Below are positions 1-12,721 of a stretch of 64,000 nt of DNA, in pieces. The notes under the pieces are model-generated. The model made no database searches and had not been told where the DNA came from. It was given only the letters and a program-made list of their open reading frames with translations. The stretch lies in the NCBI GenBank assembly GCA_036924285.1, contig JAYKYS010000004.1:17082001-17146000 (forward strand), in the 5' to 3' direction. A program made the translations under genes and the position numbers. This stretch comes from Asterella californica. Its lineage: Eukaryota > Streptophyta > Marchantiopsida > Marchantiales > Aytoniaceae. Within the stretch, counting starts at the first letter, position 1. The number at the start of each line of letters is the position of its first letter.

Positions 1-1892
1 TCTTAAGGTCTAATGCCTCCATCGAAACAACCTAAGTCTACGACTAGATCTGTTACCTCAAGCAGTCTCCCCTCTATTGCCAAACACATCCCCCAATACG
101 GCAGTAAACACGCCCGGAATACGTCAAATTCCGCTTGATAGAGCACTTACCACGGCCAGACTCAGGACAGGCAGTGCAGAATAGTGAATCGAAAGATCTA
201 CGAGTTCGATCATGCACGAGTTCAGAATACTTAGCTAGCATAAAAACAAAGGACCAACTTGTCCTTCACGTTGGCACCGAATTTAAGGTCCCTTCCTACG
301 TTCACAAACCTTATTGCGTCACCTTATGGCGTAAGATTATAAGATTATAAGATTGTGGCTGAAGCCACAATCGTATAATCTGTTCCAACTTACCAATTTT
401 GAATAATTCACAAACACTGTAACATAGCATGGGAAAGATGGGTAACAGTCCGCTCGTGGTACAGAAACGTTGATGACGTCTCCAGCATGAGAATTTCCAA
501 GAAACTTCCGGAATGCATTGGTTGTTCACTTAGTAGTAGACAATGTACCTGGCTTACCCTCCATACACCAGGCCAAAGCAAGTTGGAATTAGCTTCAAAG
601 GTTTACAAACCTAGTTTGGCTACACATGTCTTCACAAGGACCAGGGCTCGTCTTACCAGAACTTCCGTTCGAAGCAAACTAATGCCAGTAAACCTTTTAT
701 GATAACCTTCGAAACAAGATCCCACATACTCACCAGAAGTAAGCTCAGCAAATATACCCAGAGGCACTTTGTGACAGCGGTCAACAGCATCTCAGCCATC
801 CACCAGTGGGTTTCAACCTGAATCCGGCTTCGACGACGCAGAACCAACATATAACCTGATGATCTCCGCCGTTCCAAATAATATGCACGAAATTCCTGTG
901 TCCCCTTTACCATCTTGTACCCTTCCCATCCTCGGCGCCAAACTGTTCCAGTTGAGCTCGTACATAGGCCAGGAACCGATGCTGTCTACATCCACCATGA
1001 GTTGAGATCGGTGTAGTTCCCGGAGGAGAATAAGGTCACCAGCAAGTACAAATCTGGTGGCGGAAGCGGATTTCGCATACCAAAAACAGCAACCAACCAT
1101 GAGTCACGCGCAAGTTCCTGAATCATAAAAGCCAATTGGCTGTTGTACCCCGAATAACAAATTTCTCGTCATTTTCGTCTCCACAATGTCACTAATGTAT
1201 CAATTTTGAAAACATGATAGCTTCATGTACCGCAGATCTCTGCAAAGCACATGGCCCTTGGAGGGCAAAATAACTAGAGCTAGATGGAAGGGACAAAAAT
1301 TCCCAAAACAATTACTCGCCTGCTATTAATTAACAGTGTTGTAACTGTTGCAGTCTCAACCATCTGGACTCATCATTAGCTAAATTACACTTCGTTACGG
1401 GGCCCCTCTAAACTCAACCTGGATAGAGTGTTTAAGATATCAGCTCTCCCTTATACTGTAGCGAGGTATCACCTTGAAAGACAATCCGTTGAGCCTTCAT
1501 GAGGAAACGGCGCTGTGACATGCAGCGCCCTCAGAGGGCAGTTCTCGGTCAACGTCGGCCAGAAATAAGGTTCTTAAACAACTCAGTTTGCTCACCAACC
1601 TGACCTGACCTGACAATACTCACAGGCTTCGTGACCGGAATCAACCGTTTACATATTCATCCGCAATAAGAATCAGTTCCCTCGACTAAAAGGCACAAAC
1701 TCCACGTTCCAGATCGAGCTGACGATCACAGACATTAGTGCCTTCTCACAACCTCTTTCCCCGAGAACATGGAGAAGGACTTTTGTAACTCAGATGGCAA
1801 AAGACCTTCTTGGCGAAATCCAATATGGCTTCAATACACGAAAATACAATTGGGCATACTTGCTGGGTTGGACAGGTCTCTTACAACGAGTC
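1..1892. other. 3' flank of the MINDY-like gene, no gene recognised
   Basis: This stretch lies downstream of the stop codon of the minus-strand deubiquitinase gene. Base composition resembles that gene's introns rather than the AT-rich transposon zones. Short open frames on both strands overlap one another and match nothing I recognise. Part of it is probably 3' untranslated region, possibly with introns. Confidence 0.4.
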
Positions 1893-4800
1893 TCACACGA
1901 TACTTGGTGCGTCATTCGACCAATTACAAGTAGCGCGCTGCCACCGACTACGAATGCAATCTACAAGTGGCGCATGCTGTGCGGGCTCTTCGTTCATGGC
2001 TCCGCTTTCTGCCATAACTGTGCTGTCCTGTGCAGTACCCTTGTATTCCTCCACCAATACTGTATCGGGAGTCCACTTCGGCGGAACTGTTACTCGTAAC
2101 TTTGTCAATTTGGGTCGTTGATGTATCACATTTCCCACAGTAGCAACAGTCTTAGCAATCCCATTGAAGTGATAGAGCTCAAAATGTTTCTTTCCCAAAG
2201 CGGCGGCCGTTTCTTGGAGTCCACCTTTACTCTTTTCAACTTGGCAGAGGGCTTGCCACAAGTCATTCCAAACGACGATATCATTGCTACAAAGATTGCT
2301 CAAAAGATCTCGAGGCATATCAATTTGGAGATCACTCAAAACTTGATGAAGAGCCTCCAAACTGATGAATCCTCCCCCTCCACTCTGATCTTGGGCATCA
2401 AACGCCTGGCGTATGCTGGTTTCTCTGTCCTCAATGTCACTTTCATCTTGGACGGTGGTGGTCAATGCAAACAAAACTGTGTAGTGCGACTCACTGCCAA
2501 CTACCCAAATTGGCCACTTCGGTCGCTTCAAATGTTGTCCAACTTTACATAGATTCAGAGACTCTAGAAGCGTAAGGAAACCCACTTCCACACTATTCGG
2601 TATCCCTTTAAGACACATTCCACCCCCTAAGTCCATGCTCCCATCAAAGACGTTAGGTACAGCTTGCCCACAAAGCAGCAGGTTGACGATTTCCTGCACA
2701 ACAGAAGATGAGAAAATATTTAAGTACTAAATCTGGCTGAAGTCTCCGAGAGCTGTCTTGCCGAGGTCCTCAGAAGGGGTGATTTGTTATGACCAACGTA
2801 TTTCCTCCTACTGAATGTAAACTGTGAGATGTCTGAAATCCCTTAACACGCGTCTTCGTCGTAATTCCTCAGACGGCTAAAGTTGCCCAACAGTTCCTGG
2901 TCCTTCTACATTCCTCGGTAAATCCAATGCAAGTTATAAGCTTCAGTCGCTGCAAGACTGTACCATATTCAAGACGAAAGACACTCGACTGAGACTCAAG
3001 AGGATAGATACCGGTAGCAGAGTACTGCAACTACCCACAGCTTACAAAGGACCACTAAGGATAGAAGGGATGGTTTCCTGCTGACGCGCCATCTGGCTCA
3101 TCTGCCAAATGGCCATAAGATTTCTCATACACGGAACTCCATGTATGAGAGCCAATAAGGATGGCAAGGACAAACAAGCAAGTGAGAAACACCTACAGAA
3201 ATGAGAGGAAGGTTTGTCCCTCAAAGGGAACAGTTGGACCATTTCTTGTCGCGATCAAATATAGCACTCCAGTTAGTTAACCTGGACCAGAAAAAGTAGG
3301 CAATTAGACTCGGGCCGAGCTGTATTAGAGACATACTCCCCCTTGACTGGCTTACTACCTACTGCTTATCTCAAATAAAGAGCTGGAAAGCATTACTTTC
3401 ACATATCACGGGTATACAATTTTCTTAGGGACTCACTTGCACTTGGTAGGGTAAGCGTGAATCTTTACTTCTACTTCTCTGAGCAGCTTTGTATGCAGTG
3501 TGATACTACAGGTAGCCAAGTTGGATTCCACCCATCACACTTGGGAACCAGGTGTGATAGCTGAAACCAAGTCGAGATAAGGCTGCTGCTCAAGGAGAAT
3601 GTCAACTGTCAAGCTAATTAACTTCTACAACGACTAAGTTCGACCAGGAAGGTTGGATAACGTTGACAATCAAAATTACATTGTCAAGTGAAGGTCGCCA
3701 TTGACTCATGACTTCTAAGGTACCTCAGGTGGGCAGCGTGAGCGTATCAAAAGCGACTCATTTCAGATGGGAAAAGGAAAATAGAGGATTGTCAGGTATG
3801 AATCCCAATAGGCAAGCTTGACATAGATTTCAGCAAATGTGCGCACCCAAAATCCCTACTCGAACGTGAATCCTCACTACACTGTATGCAAGTGCATTAG
3901 AAGAGAAGATAGAAGCATTAGAAGAGAAAGATATTTCTTCGCTCAAAAGCAGAGATTCCATCATTCCGCCGTTACTTGCTAAACAGAGAGCCGCAGAGGA
4001 TGGAAGAGGGTAGAGCAGTATACCTGTGACGCATGTCCAAAAGGGGTAGTGACCAAAGGCTGATCTGGATCATCACGATCAGATTGTATAGCATCCTGTG
4101 GAAAGAGAAACCGGTGAATACAAACGGTGCACGGACGTAAGTAGGTCGAAAGGAGATCGGAAAGAAGTGCTAGGAAGGAGAAACAAACTCTTGAGGAAAA
4201 CTCGGCTGGATGTTAGAAGCATACCAAACCGCGCGACAGAAGAACTGAAAACAGAAGTAAAAGTGCTCCCATGCGACTTCTAAAAGCTGGCAGCAAACTG
4301 TGAAGCTGAAGGTGGAGGGCGGACATCGATGTCACTACGCACACTTTTACTACCCTGTGAAACTCTTTCACCGAATCAAGAGCAACTCCATCGAGTGCTT
4401 TTGCGGCTATCTGCACGACCACCGCAAGAGACTGTGATTTAACTTATCAACAGAATATCCCATCCTTCTCTACATATTACAATGTTGAGCAAACAAACGA
4501 GCTCTTAACCTACAATAACAAGTATTAGAGAATCTGAATTAACTGATATGGACAGTGTATCTACACCGACCGCCACACGAGAAGACGTCCGAGGACTTTG
4601 TATCATGTACAATGAGGATAATAACTATAACCGTTTCAGAGCACAAGAACTGAGAGTCTATGAACAAGCTAGGGTACTTCATTCGTTCGTGAGACTGACA
4701 ACGCTTCTAAGGTAGCTAACATCTTCCAACTTCACTCATTCACTCCGCTCTTAAAGATACCAAGAACACCATTCGTCCAAACATGTGAGAAACATTCACA

Positions 4801-7800
4801 TGCAGTGCCTTTCCAAAACTATAGCCAAGACTAAACATACGAAAAACTTGTACACCTCCGTTCAAGAGACTGATATTTACGGCTCTAGGCTAGACAGTTC
4901 TTCAAAACCCTGGAGCCTACAACCGCTTCTCTCCAGACGTGTAAGCTATCCTCGTTGACAAATAGGGTAGAGAAAATTATACAAACTTCCAGACGGACCT
5001 CATCTTGCTCTGCCTCTTTTGAATTGTCTTCGGCGGCGAAACAAGGAATATCAAGCACGACCAATATCGCTTTTTGCTTTCCACCAGCTTTCCATAACGT
5101 CTCTCCCATGGCTCGAACTAATGCTCTTGAGTCAAACCACATCGCACTCCATACTGTCAGATAATAAAGACTTCGTGCTAGTTCATACATACATGAATGG
5201 ATACTCTTCCACGTACAACCAACAACACGGTGGAGCAACCCAAAAACACGTTCCAAAACATTCCTACGTTTTCTTTAACTGGTGATGACAAAGACCTTTT
5301 CCCAACACCTAACAAAGCTGAGATAACTGCGTATATAATAGTTTCAGTACATATATAATATATATATTGGTCCGCGGGTAAAGCAGCTTTCCGATAAAAC
5401 AGTGATTTCGCCCGCACACTTAGGTAACCCCAAATAGTACATATATAAAGCGACTGAGAAAACAGTAGTTTCAGTATATATACTGAAACTAGTACCAGAG
5501 TCCGGAAGCAAGCATAAAGAGCAGACAAATAAAACTCTCTTGTTAAAACTGTGGACAAGACAAAAGCATGCACTTGGTTACAAGTTACCTATAGACTGAA
5601 CACAGAAGCTTCCCGAAGTCAGGCTTATTGTACTCGTGACTGCATAGCTAATCACATATGTGCAAATCTTATATATAGATCCTGATCGAAAGGGTCTGTC
5701 TTCGAACTAGCATGAGGACCACTTACCTTGTCCTTTGAGCGTCAGAGAAAATAAGTCTCGGCTCAACCGAATCACTACTACGAGTATTCGCCGTTCCAGA
5801 ATAGCCTGAGTGCGATCCAGACATGTCTCTGTTGCCAAATAACTGAACATCAGCCTCATCTTCCGGCACAAATAGAAGGTATTTCAACACGAGTGCCTGC
5901 GCAGAAAAACATAAAGTCAGCCTGTGCAGCTGTGATGTACACGGGTAAAGCAGTTTCCTGAGAAAACAGTAACTTCCCTCGCACACTTAGGTAACCCCCA
6001 AATAGTTTTAAAACCATGCAAAGAGTGGAAACATGTATGCTAACTTGGTTTGAGAAGTTAGCTGATGAGTATGTAGACTGATACACGGTTAAAGCAGTTT
6101 TCAGTGACAACAGTGACTTCCCCCGCACATTTAAGGTAACCCCCAATAATTATGAACCTGTGTAGGTAGAAGGTGAGTAACAAAGAGTAGCGAACATGTA
6201 TGCTAATTTTGTTTGAGAAGTTAGCAAGATTATGTATAACCGAGGATGGTCCAATAAGAACTGTGTAGCAAGAGCACATTCCCAAGCTGGTACCCCCTGG
6301 TAAGTGGGTGCATCAAAGATGCATGATAGATGCCCAATACAATAGCTGATGAGTACATACTGGCAAAGTAAGCAAAGTAATCAATCTAAAGACAGAATCA
6401 ACCAACTATGTTCAAGGGTAAACTACATATAGAGATGCTTATTGCGGCTCAGAAGAAAAGTAAGTGAACATGCCTATTGGGGCACACAGAAGAGTAAGTA
6501 ATTAAACGTAGACTAATTCCCTTAGCACTATGTCACTAAAAGGTGTTGCTACGTGTATAAACGCTGAACTCAGTTTCATGTCTCCAGGATTAAGTCGGTC
6601 CATCCAGAATCCCGCATTAAAATGTACGCTAAGTTCTTAACTCTCTTGGCATGAAAATTTGGACGAGGAAGGTGACGGAAATGCCCTTGAACCCGACACA
6701 AGAAAGAAAAGAGAGAAAAGGAAGAAGAAAAGGAAGAAGAAAAAGAAACAATCAAACAAGAAAAAAGAGAATAAAGAGAACAAGTGCTGCCTCGAGGCTC
6801 TCATTCCAAAAGTTTTAGTGTGCACACGCTCAGGTTGTGCTAGGAAGGGCCCTTCAGAGGATGACCATTCTTTATCGGGTACCAACACCCTACTCAGAAT
6901 ACGCGTACATCATGGCACCTCAACAGATGTGAGAGGATGTACTCATTAAGATTGCATGTCGCAGCCTTTCAACCATAGACCCCGCGCCCTGGCTAGACGG
7001 TGCTAGACAAGGATGGTTGAGAAGATAAACACAAAGCAGGCGAGACAGCTACCTGAGGAAGGGGAACTTACCGTAAGAATGTCCTCACCAGTTTCAGCCA
7101 GGAAGGATTTAAATAAGTTATCAACCGAAGAGACTTTGTCAGCCTGACCTCACAGAGTTGGAAAACAAGGCAGCTGCTTCAGGGGTTTCGACTCCAGGCG
7201 ACCGAATCTTGTGAACAAGTCCGATGGTACCAACTTTCTGATATTACTAAATAGATTTCTTCCAGGAGCAACAGATGTGAGAGGTAATTGCACCAAGAAA
7301 CGCCGTAAGGATTCGAGCAGGAACAAATGTGTATAAGATCATGTGATTCCCGAGCACTTCCCGGATAAATATTTCATACCTATGTAGCACCCAGAAAGGC
7401 TTACGCGTCTATACAATATGAGAAAGGGGAACCGCTGGCCCCCAGTTTAGACTAGACCTGTATAAACCGAGCAACCTGTGGCGCATATCGCGTGGATTGT
7501 GGCACATATCACGTACAATCCACGCGAACATAACTGAGAAGTGGATTGGAACAATTACGGGCCCCACTAAATAAGTAAATGGCTCGTCGAGAGCTAACTG
7601 ATTCACATCTCTCAGAAGCCCGTGTAGACGACAAACAGGGACCGATCGAGACAGCAACTCCCAAGTGTATACTACCAGTATAAAGAGCTTCAAACAGTCC
7701 TATGGCACGACGACGTGGTATATACCACGCAAAGCCCACATACATTTCTGAGACATGTCTTGGACCTATTACGGTATCCACCCGAGTACGCAAAGGTCCC

Positions 7801-10601
7801 GTAGAGAGCTATTTATGACCCATCTTTTAACAGCCTGTGTAGACGAGAAACAGGAACCGCTCGAGACCATAAATCTAGGCAACTAAGAACGGGACTAGGA
7901 GCATAAAGACTGTAAGCAATTCTATACCACGAGCGATCTCGTGTCGTGTATCAAGCGACACCCAACATCCACGTATATGCCCGAGACATCCCTTGGAACT
8001 ATTGCGCCACCTATTATGTAACTCAATGAAGAACGTAAATGTGTAGTAGACAGCTATTCATCACCAATATTCATAAAGCATAAACAACACCTTGCGCCGT
8101 AAGAGTAAGCCATCTTAAGGTCAACTAAGTCCTTCGGTGATCTCATTAGCGACTGAACCGTGGGTGAGGGCGGATACAATCACATTTAATGAGGATACTA
8201 CAGGAAGATCACACCAATACAAGCGTTGGTGACTAAACACGGAAAGAATAATTTGTCATAAGATCGACTCGTAAGAATCAGAAAGTTACGTGATCTCCAT
8301 TTCATGTAACCGTATATCGACTCTAAATTGATGAGGATCCTATGGAAGATCACAACAACACAAGCGATCTTGTTGTGATCTTCCACAAGGTTAAGGAAGA
8401 GACTAATTCGTCATTAGCGGCACAAGAAATCAGAGAAATGACGGGAAAGAGAAAGCCGACCGAAGAACCATACCAAAGAGCGGTATGAACGAGTGGCACT
8501 GTAGAAGAGGAACTCTGAACCTAAAGTGGCTAAACCTTGCACTCACACTACAGTTTCCTAGAGACTTCACCGGCTCCTGTATCTGACTTGAAGAACATGT
8601 ATTCAAGCAACCCCAACACTTGAAGAATGCAACATTCCAAAAACTGAAGGGGTTAATATAGATAAAGGTACATCACCAGGCGACCCGTGTCTGTGAAAGT
8701 TCTACGAGTTTGAGGAAAACCCCAATGTTAAAACAAACCGAGAACCATGCATTGAGCACATGTGCTCTGATCCATCATACGTGCTTATCTTGTCCGTGAA
8801 CCTCCAGTAACCAATACAAACTATGTAGACTTGAAATTACTGACACATTAACGCTCAGCCTGCAATGAAGTAAAAATAAGACCCTTCTAGCAGGGACAAG
8901 GCTGAAGATCTGCAAAGAAGAAAGACCTGTATGGGCGCAAGTACTCCACATGGTCCACCTTCCCGTTGTACCAATCCAAGAGATGTCTCCTGATCAGGAC
9001 TGAATCTGCAAGACGAAGAAAGGGATACCAAACAAAAGTTATAAAACGAAGTCTGTGGAGCACAAGGGTTTTCCAAAGTGCTACATTTACTGTCGGAAAC
9101 ACGTAACGCCCATCCTCAGCTACTCCAGGGCATCAAATGTGGACACAAAATGATTTGGACTGCTGAGAATCGCCTAGGTATCAGATGGCACCTTCTCTAA
9201 GTCCTGTTCCATGTTTACAAAACAAACGTTTGAAACATCTCACTCAAGGACATGAGGGTAGATGATTTGGTGGCAACGGGCAAGAAGGTAAAATTGCTAC
9301 CCGACTTCACTTACATAGTCCTACGTATCAGGACCAGCTAAGACAATGGAGCAAGTGCACGAACAGTTCCCGATCCATGTCTCCAAGCATGAATACCAGT
9401 TTCTAACACCCAAAAGCTGTAACAAGACTCAGGGCTTGATTAAGCCCAGGGACTTGCTCAATTCAAAACAATCTGGACGCGTAACAAGAATCTGCGAGAT
9501 GCTTATACCCCTATACCTTCCGGCTTCACAACGCGAATTCCATATAGACGATCCTCAGTTACACAATGGAGTAAAGCACTTCACGAGACTGGGCGTATTG
9601 TCGCTAAACGAAGACAGTGTCAATTCCAAACACAATTTCACGTGACAAGCATCCCGCCCGTGAAAAGATCAGTTTGGCGAAATGGGTAACGGACAAAGTG
9701 ACCTGAAACGGCCACCTATTTAAAGCACTCAAGTGAGCGCAGGAAAAAGGAAGGTTCCAAATAAGCTTGTGGTAAAAACTGAACCCACAATTGCCCCTTC
9801 TCCAAAGGTGTGGAGTGAAGGCAGGTCACCCAAATTCATTCCTACAACCGCTAAACTATGTCTGTTCGCTTGACAGGATAACCACGGAGAATTTGCAAGT
9901 GCTACATCACATTTTGGGACGAAACGAGTTCGAGTCGAATTCCTTTCCAAGAAAGCCTGAGATATTGACATTCATAAACTAAGAGAAAAGTGCGCCGATC
10001 GCCCCAGAGCCTCTTAAACAGAGTAGCACCACAATCAAGACAGTTCATAACTTTCCAAGTGACGTCGTGGTAGAAATGTTAGTAAAAAAACGCACCGAAA
10101 GCCTTGATTACACCATTGAGCTAGGACGTCCTTGGACACATTCGTTCCAAACACCATTGTATGCAACTGCTCCGCCAGACGATATGGCAGTTGTTGTCGT
10201 TCATCTTCAACCCTTCGTTTTCCTCGTATGCTCTTTTCACCGAGCTCTCTTACACTCGCTTGACCCTGTAGTCTATCTTGGGCTGGCATCGCACCTTTGT
10301 TGGGGCTGCGGTGCTCATTGACGATCTCAACCTGGGAGGAAGACGACACAGAGGGATCAGTGAAGCCCGGGGAGTCCCCTCGAGACATCGACCTCGTCCT
10401 CCTCTGCTCTGCTGCCGCAGCAAGAATCTCCCGCTGCAACCGCCGATCTCTCGCTTCGGCGGTCTCAGTAGGCGAAGGAGGAGTGGCTGGAGGAGAAGAG
10501 AACGTAGCATTGTCTCGCGGTTTGCTGCGCTTCGCATCCGGTACAGGTTGCAAGCTCATGCGAAACGCCCTCTGCAGCTCCTCATCATCATGCTCACCCA
10601 T
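1893..10601 (-). CDS. MINDY-3/FAM188A-like deubiquitinase with N-terminal UIM, seven exons
   Basis: Predicted cysteine protease that trims ubiquitin chains (the MINDY family prefers K48 chains). Exons, 5' to 3': 10601-10096, 9005-8927, 5896-5727, 5125-4987, 4431-4225, 4095-4024, 2693-1893. All introns are GT-AG, phases agree, and the joined frame gives 657 residues. A ubiquitin-interacting motif (DDEELQRAFRMSLQ) lies at residues 5-18. The catalytic Cys is about residue 188 in EGGPCGVLAPIQ (codon at 8948-8950). The catalytic His is about 461 in VVGSESHYTVLF (codon at 2484-2486). An EF-hand-like stretch follows near 486-510, and the C-terminus matches the family end. ATG 10601 is the first in-frame ATG after a stop, though the frame stays open to about 10661 and an upstream coding exon is possible. 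The exon 4 donor could be 4987 or 4999. The least certain acceptor is the AAG at 5126-5128. Confidence 0.87.
5374..6240. repeat. Diverged repeat, three copies, around exon 3 of the MINDY-like gene
   Basis: A segment of about 65 bp occurs at 5374-5440, 5939-6006 and 6087-6152. The copies share GTAAAGCAG, a central AACAGT and the end GCACACTTAGGTAACCCC, with scattered changes. The second and third copies belong to a longer tandem duplication of about 150 bp, since both are followed by TGTATGCTAA and GAGAAGTTAGC. The copies fall on both sides of exon 3 (5727-5896), so local duplication shaped introns 2 and 3. Confidence 0.7.
6698..6785. repeat. Purine-rich low-complexity tract
   Basis: The plus strand here is almost entirely A and G, built from AAGAAAAGG-like units. 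It lies inside intron 2 of the minus-strand gene, where it reads as a long polypyrimidine tract. The Lys-rich open frame across it is a by-product of composition. Confidence 0.75.
7490..8010. repeat. Diverged tandem duplication with palindromes in intron 2
   Basis: Two to three copies of a unit of roughly 210-230 bp. GTGTAGACGA followed by AAACAGG occurs near 7622 and 7834, and GAGACATG/CCTTGGA near 7750 and 7982. Inverted repeats are embedded: GCGTGGATTGT pairs with ACAATCCACGC (7490-7526), and CGTGGTATATACCACG at about 7711-7726 is a perfect palindrome. No protein relation was seen. Confidence 0.6.
8344..8384. repeat. 15-bp perfect inverted repeat (hairpin)
   Basis: Arms at 8344-8358 and 8370-8384 are exact reverse complements (GGAAGATCACAACAA) with an 11-base loop. 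A partial direct copy of the left arm and its flank (GAGGATACTACAGGAAGATCACA) starts near 8192. The hairpin sits in intron 2 of the deubiquitinase gene. Confidence 0.8.
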
Positions 10602-11640
10602 CCAGATCTGCTCTTCTCTACCTGGATCCACCGCCTCCCCTTCCCCACTTTCCACCTGTTGCTACAATCTCACCGTTTCCTAACCTCGGCACTTCCGTTG
10701 CCGAACTTTCCCTGTTACCCGTAACGATTCTAAACACCCTCTGTTGCAGTTGCGTATAGCATTCCCGCTCACATTCATTCTCCGACTCCTCGTCGTCTTC
10801 CTCTCCCTCCCTGCCTATCCTCCACTAACCCCCACTTTCTGTTTCCTTGCCTGCTTGCGGATCGCCTCCACCAACACCACCACGTTCCTGAAATCCTCAA
10901 CCAGGAGAACCGATCCGCTCAATCACTAATCCAATCAATCATGACATAAACCTCCCTACCAGACACATCCATTTCGCGGCTTAACACCCTAATCGCTCGG
11001 TTTCTCCTTTTCCTTCCTACAACACTAACCACGCGTAGGTACGCAGCAGCGCGTCCTTCCTACCCGCTTGCAACTACTCCTCCTGACCAACACATGAAAC
11101 ACCCGTCATTTTCGCAAGCTCCCCTTCCCTCTTCAACCAAACTAAAACGGAGGATGGCAGTGAAGAGCGTTAGATGTTCTGATCTATGCAAGGGCTGGGG
11201 CACCGGCACCAGCACCAGCACTGTCACTGTCGATCAGCTTCGTTATCGCAATCATCGCTCCGCCTGCAGTTCGTCCCTTCTCGTCCAACAGCAGCAACAA
11301 CAACCACAACACATCACACAACAGCAAATGGCAGAAAACACGCGCCGTCAGTAAGGCAGGCACGCACCACCCAAGCCTCAGTGCCTCTGTCTGGATGTCA
11401 GTGAGTGACAGAGGGTCGGGTCGGGTCACTCATCGAACATCACACCGTCGAATTTCTTCCTGCCGGCTTGCATTTCTTGGCCACTACTTATCGATCGGAT
11501 CCGGGCAATCAGGATTCAGGACGGAGTAAGCGTTTCTATGTGGTACCGTTAGGTTGTGCATATGTGGGTGGATACGCGCGCGGCGCCTCTGGACGTATGT
11601 AACCTTACCGAGAAGCCTTAGCCTTACATTCCATTGGCGC
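10602..11640 (-). promoter_or_regulatory. 5' leader and promoter region of the MINDY-like gene
   Basis: On the gene strand this region is rich in GA tracts, as in many plant 5' leaders. It includes a CACC/CAGCACC mini-repeat near 11203-11220 and a CAA/CAG-rich run near 11288-11330. Composition shifts sharply to AT-rich near 11640, marking the end of the genic island. No TATA box or start site can be fixed by eye. The frame open to about 10661 could also be a short coding exon extension. Confidence 0.45.
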
Positions 11641-12642
11641 AAAACAAATGGAAAAGTATTTTTATTTATTTTTAGTCTGTATATCGGTATCATTTTCCTC
11701 AAATAATTTCTAATTTATGAAATGATTTATATCAAACTATGTTTAATAACTACTTAACTGATTTTGAAATTTTTCCCTTCACGCATCAATTCGCAAGTAT
11801 CATAATCTATATCTTGGACATCCTTTCTATAGACCAGACGTTTCTCAATCCTTAACCACAAAACCAGCGTAACGTTTCTGTTTTGCATATCCCATAATTC
11901 AAGAGGTGCAGAAATCTGACGTACTTAATGAGTTTTCTTTTCTTCCACAAAGTTTTCTAAATTTATTTTATTAAAATTAAAATCAAATTAGAACCACTTG
12001 GGTAACTTGATTCCACATGGATTTTGCAGTTACACAAAACCCATAAGCGAGTCATGTAGACTGAACTTGTTTCTGGTATAAAGACATGTGCGGTCAAGGA
12101 GTAAAAGTATTTTTAACTTCACAACGTTAATTTATAGCTTAATCTTTCCAAGAGAAAAACTTATGACATAAATTAAAGACCGTGTATATACTCACCCCTT
12201 GTCTGAACTTGGAAGAACGTGAATATCCTTCCCCACGGCCTTGTATAGTGAAGGAAGCAGGAGAGAAATATTATTTGGGCTGAATCATTTGCTGTCAGCT
12301 TGGTACATTAAGAAATAACGTGCGTGAACATCATTAAGTCGAAGTGTAAATTTAAATCATCATCCGTGATAGCTTTCATATATTAATTCAAATTAAAGAC
12401 AAATCTAAATTTATATTTATATATTTAAATTTAAATTTAAAAAACTAAATTTAAACACTTCTGAGCTGAGAGAAACACATGGATCTTGAAAACACAAAAA
12501 ACTCATAATCGCAGAGAGTTAAACCATTATCTATCCTACTATAACTGAACTCTTATTGAAGAGTAAAATTAAATTCTGTTTTGAAATATTAATTCACAGC
12601 TAGCCCTTCTTACGAAAAAGATTAGCTCATAAATTACACCTC

Positions 12643-12721
12643 ATGTACACTTTTAAGTGTACATAGAATGAATATCCTGTCTCAATATCTATGCAAAGTG
12701 CACTCCTGGTGCACTTTGCAT
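12643..12721. repeat. Two adjacent perfect hairpins
   Basis: The first has 10-bp arms at 12643-12652 and 12655-12664 (ATGTACACTT). The second has 13-bp arms at 12691-12703 and 12709-12721 (ATGCAAAGTGCAC) with a 5-base loop. The related word GTACACTTTG recurs just downstream at about 12732. Such clusters are common in short inverted-repeat transposon ends, but no target duplication was found. Confidence 0.65.

Noticed and set aside
6659..6949. Lys-rich 96-codon frame
   Set aside because: Produced by the purine-rich low-complexity tract inside an intron.
10278..10724. Plus-strand open frames of up to 148 codons opposite deubiquitinase exon 1
   Set aside because: They are antisense shadows of a coding exon whose minus-strand frame carries the UIM and family match.
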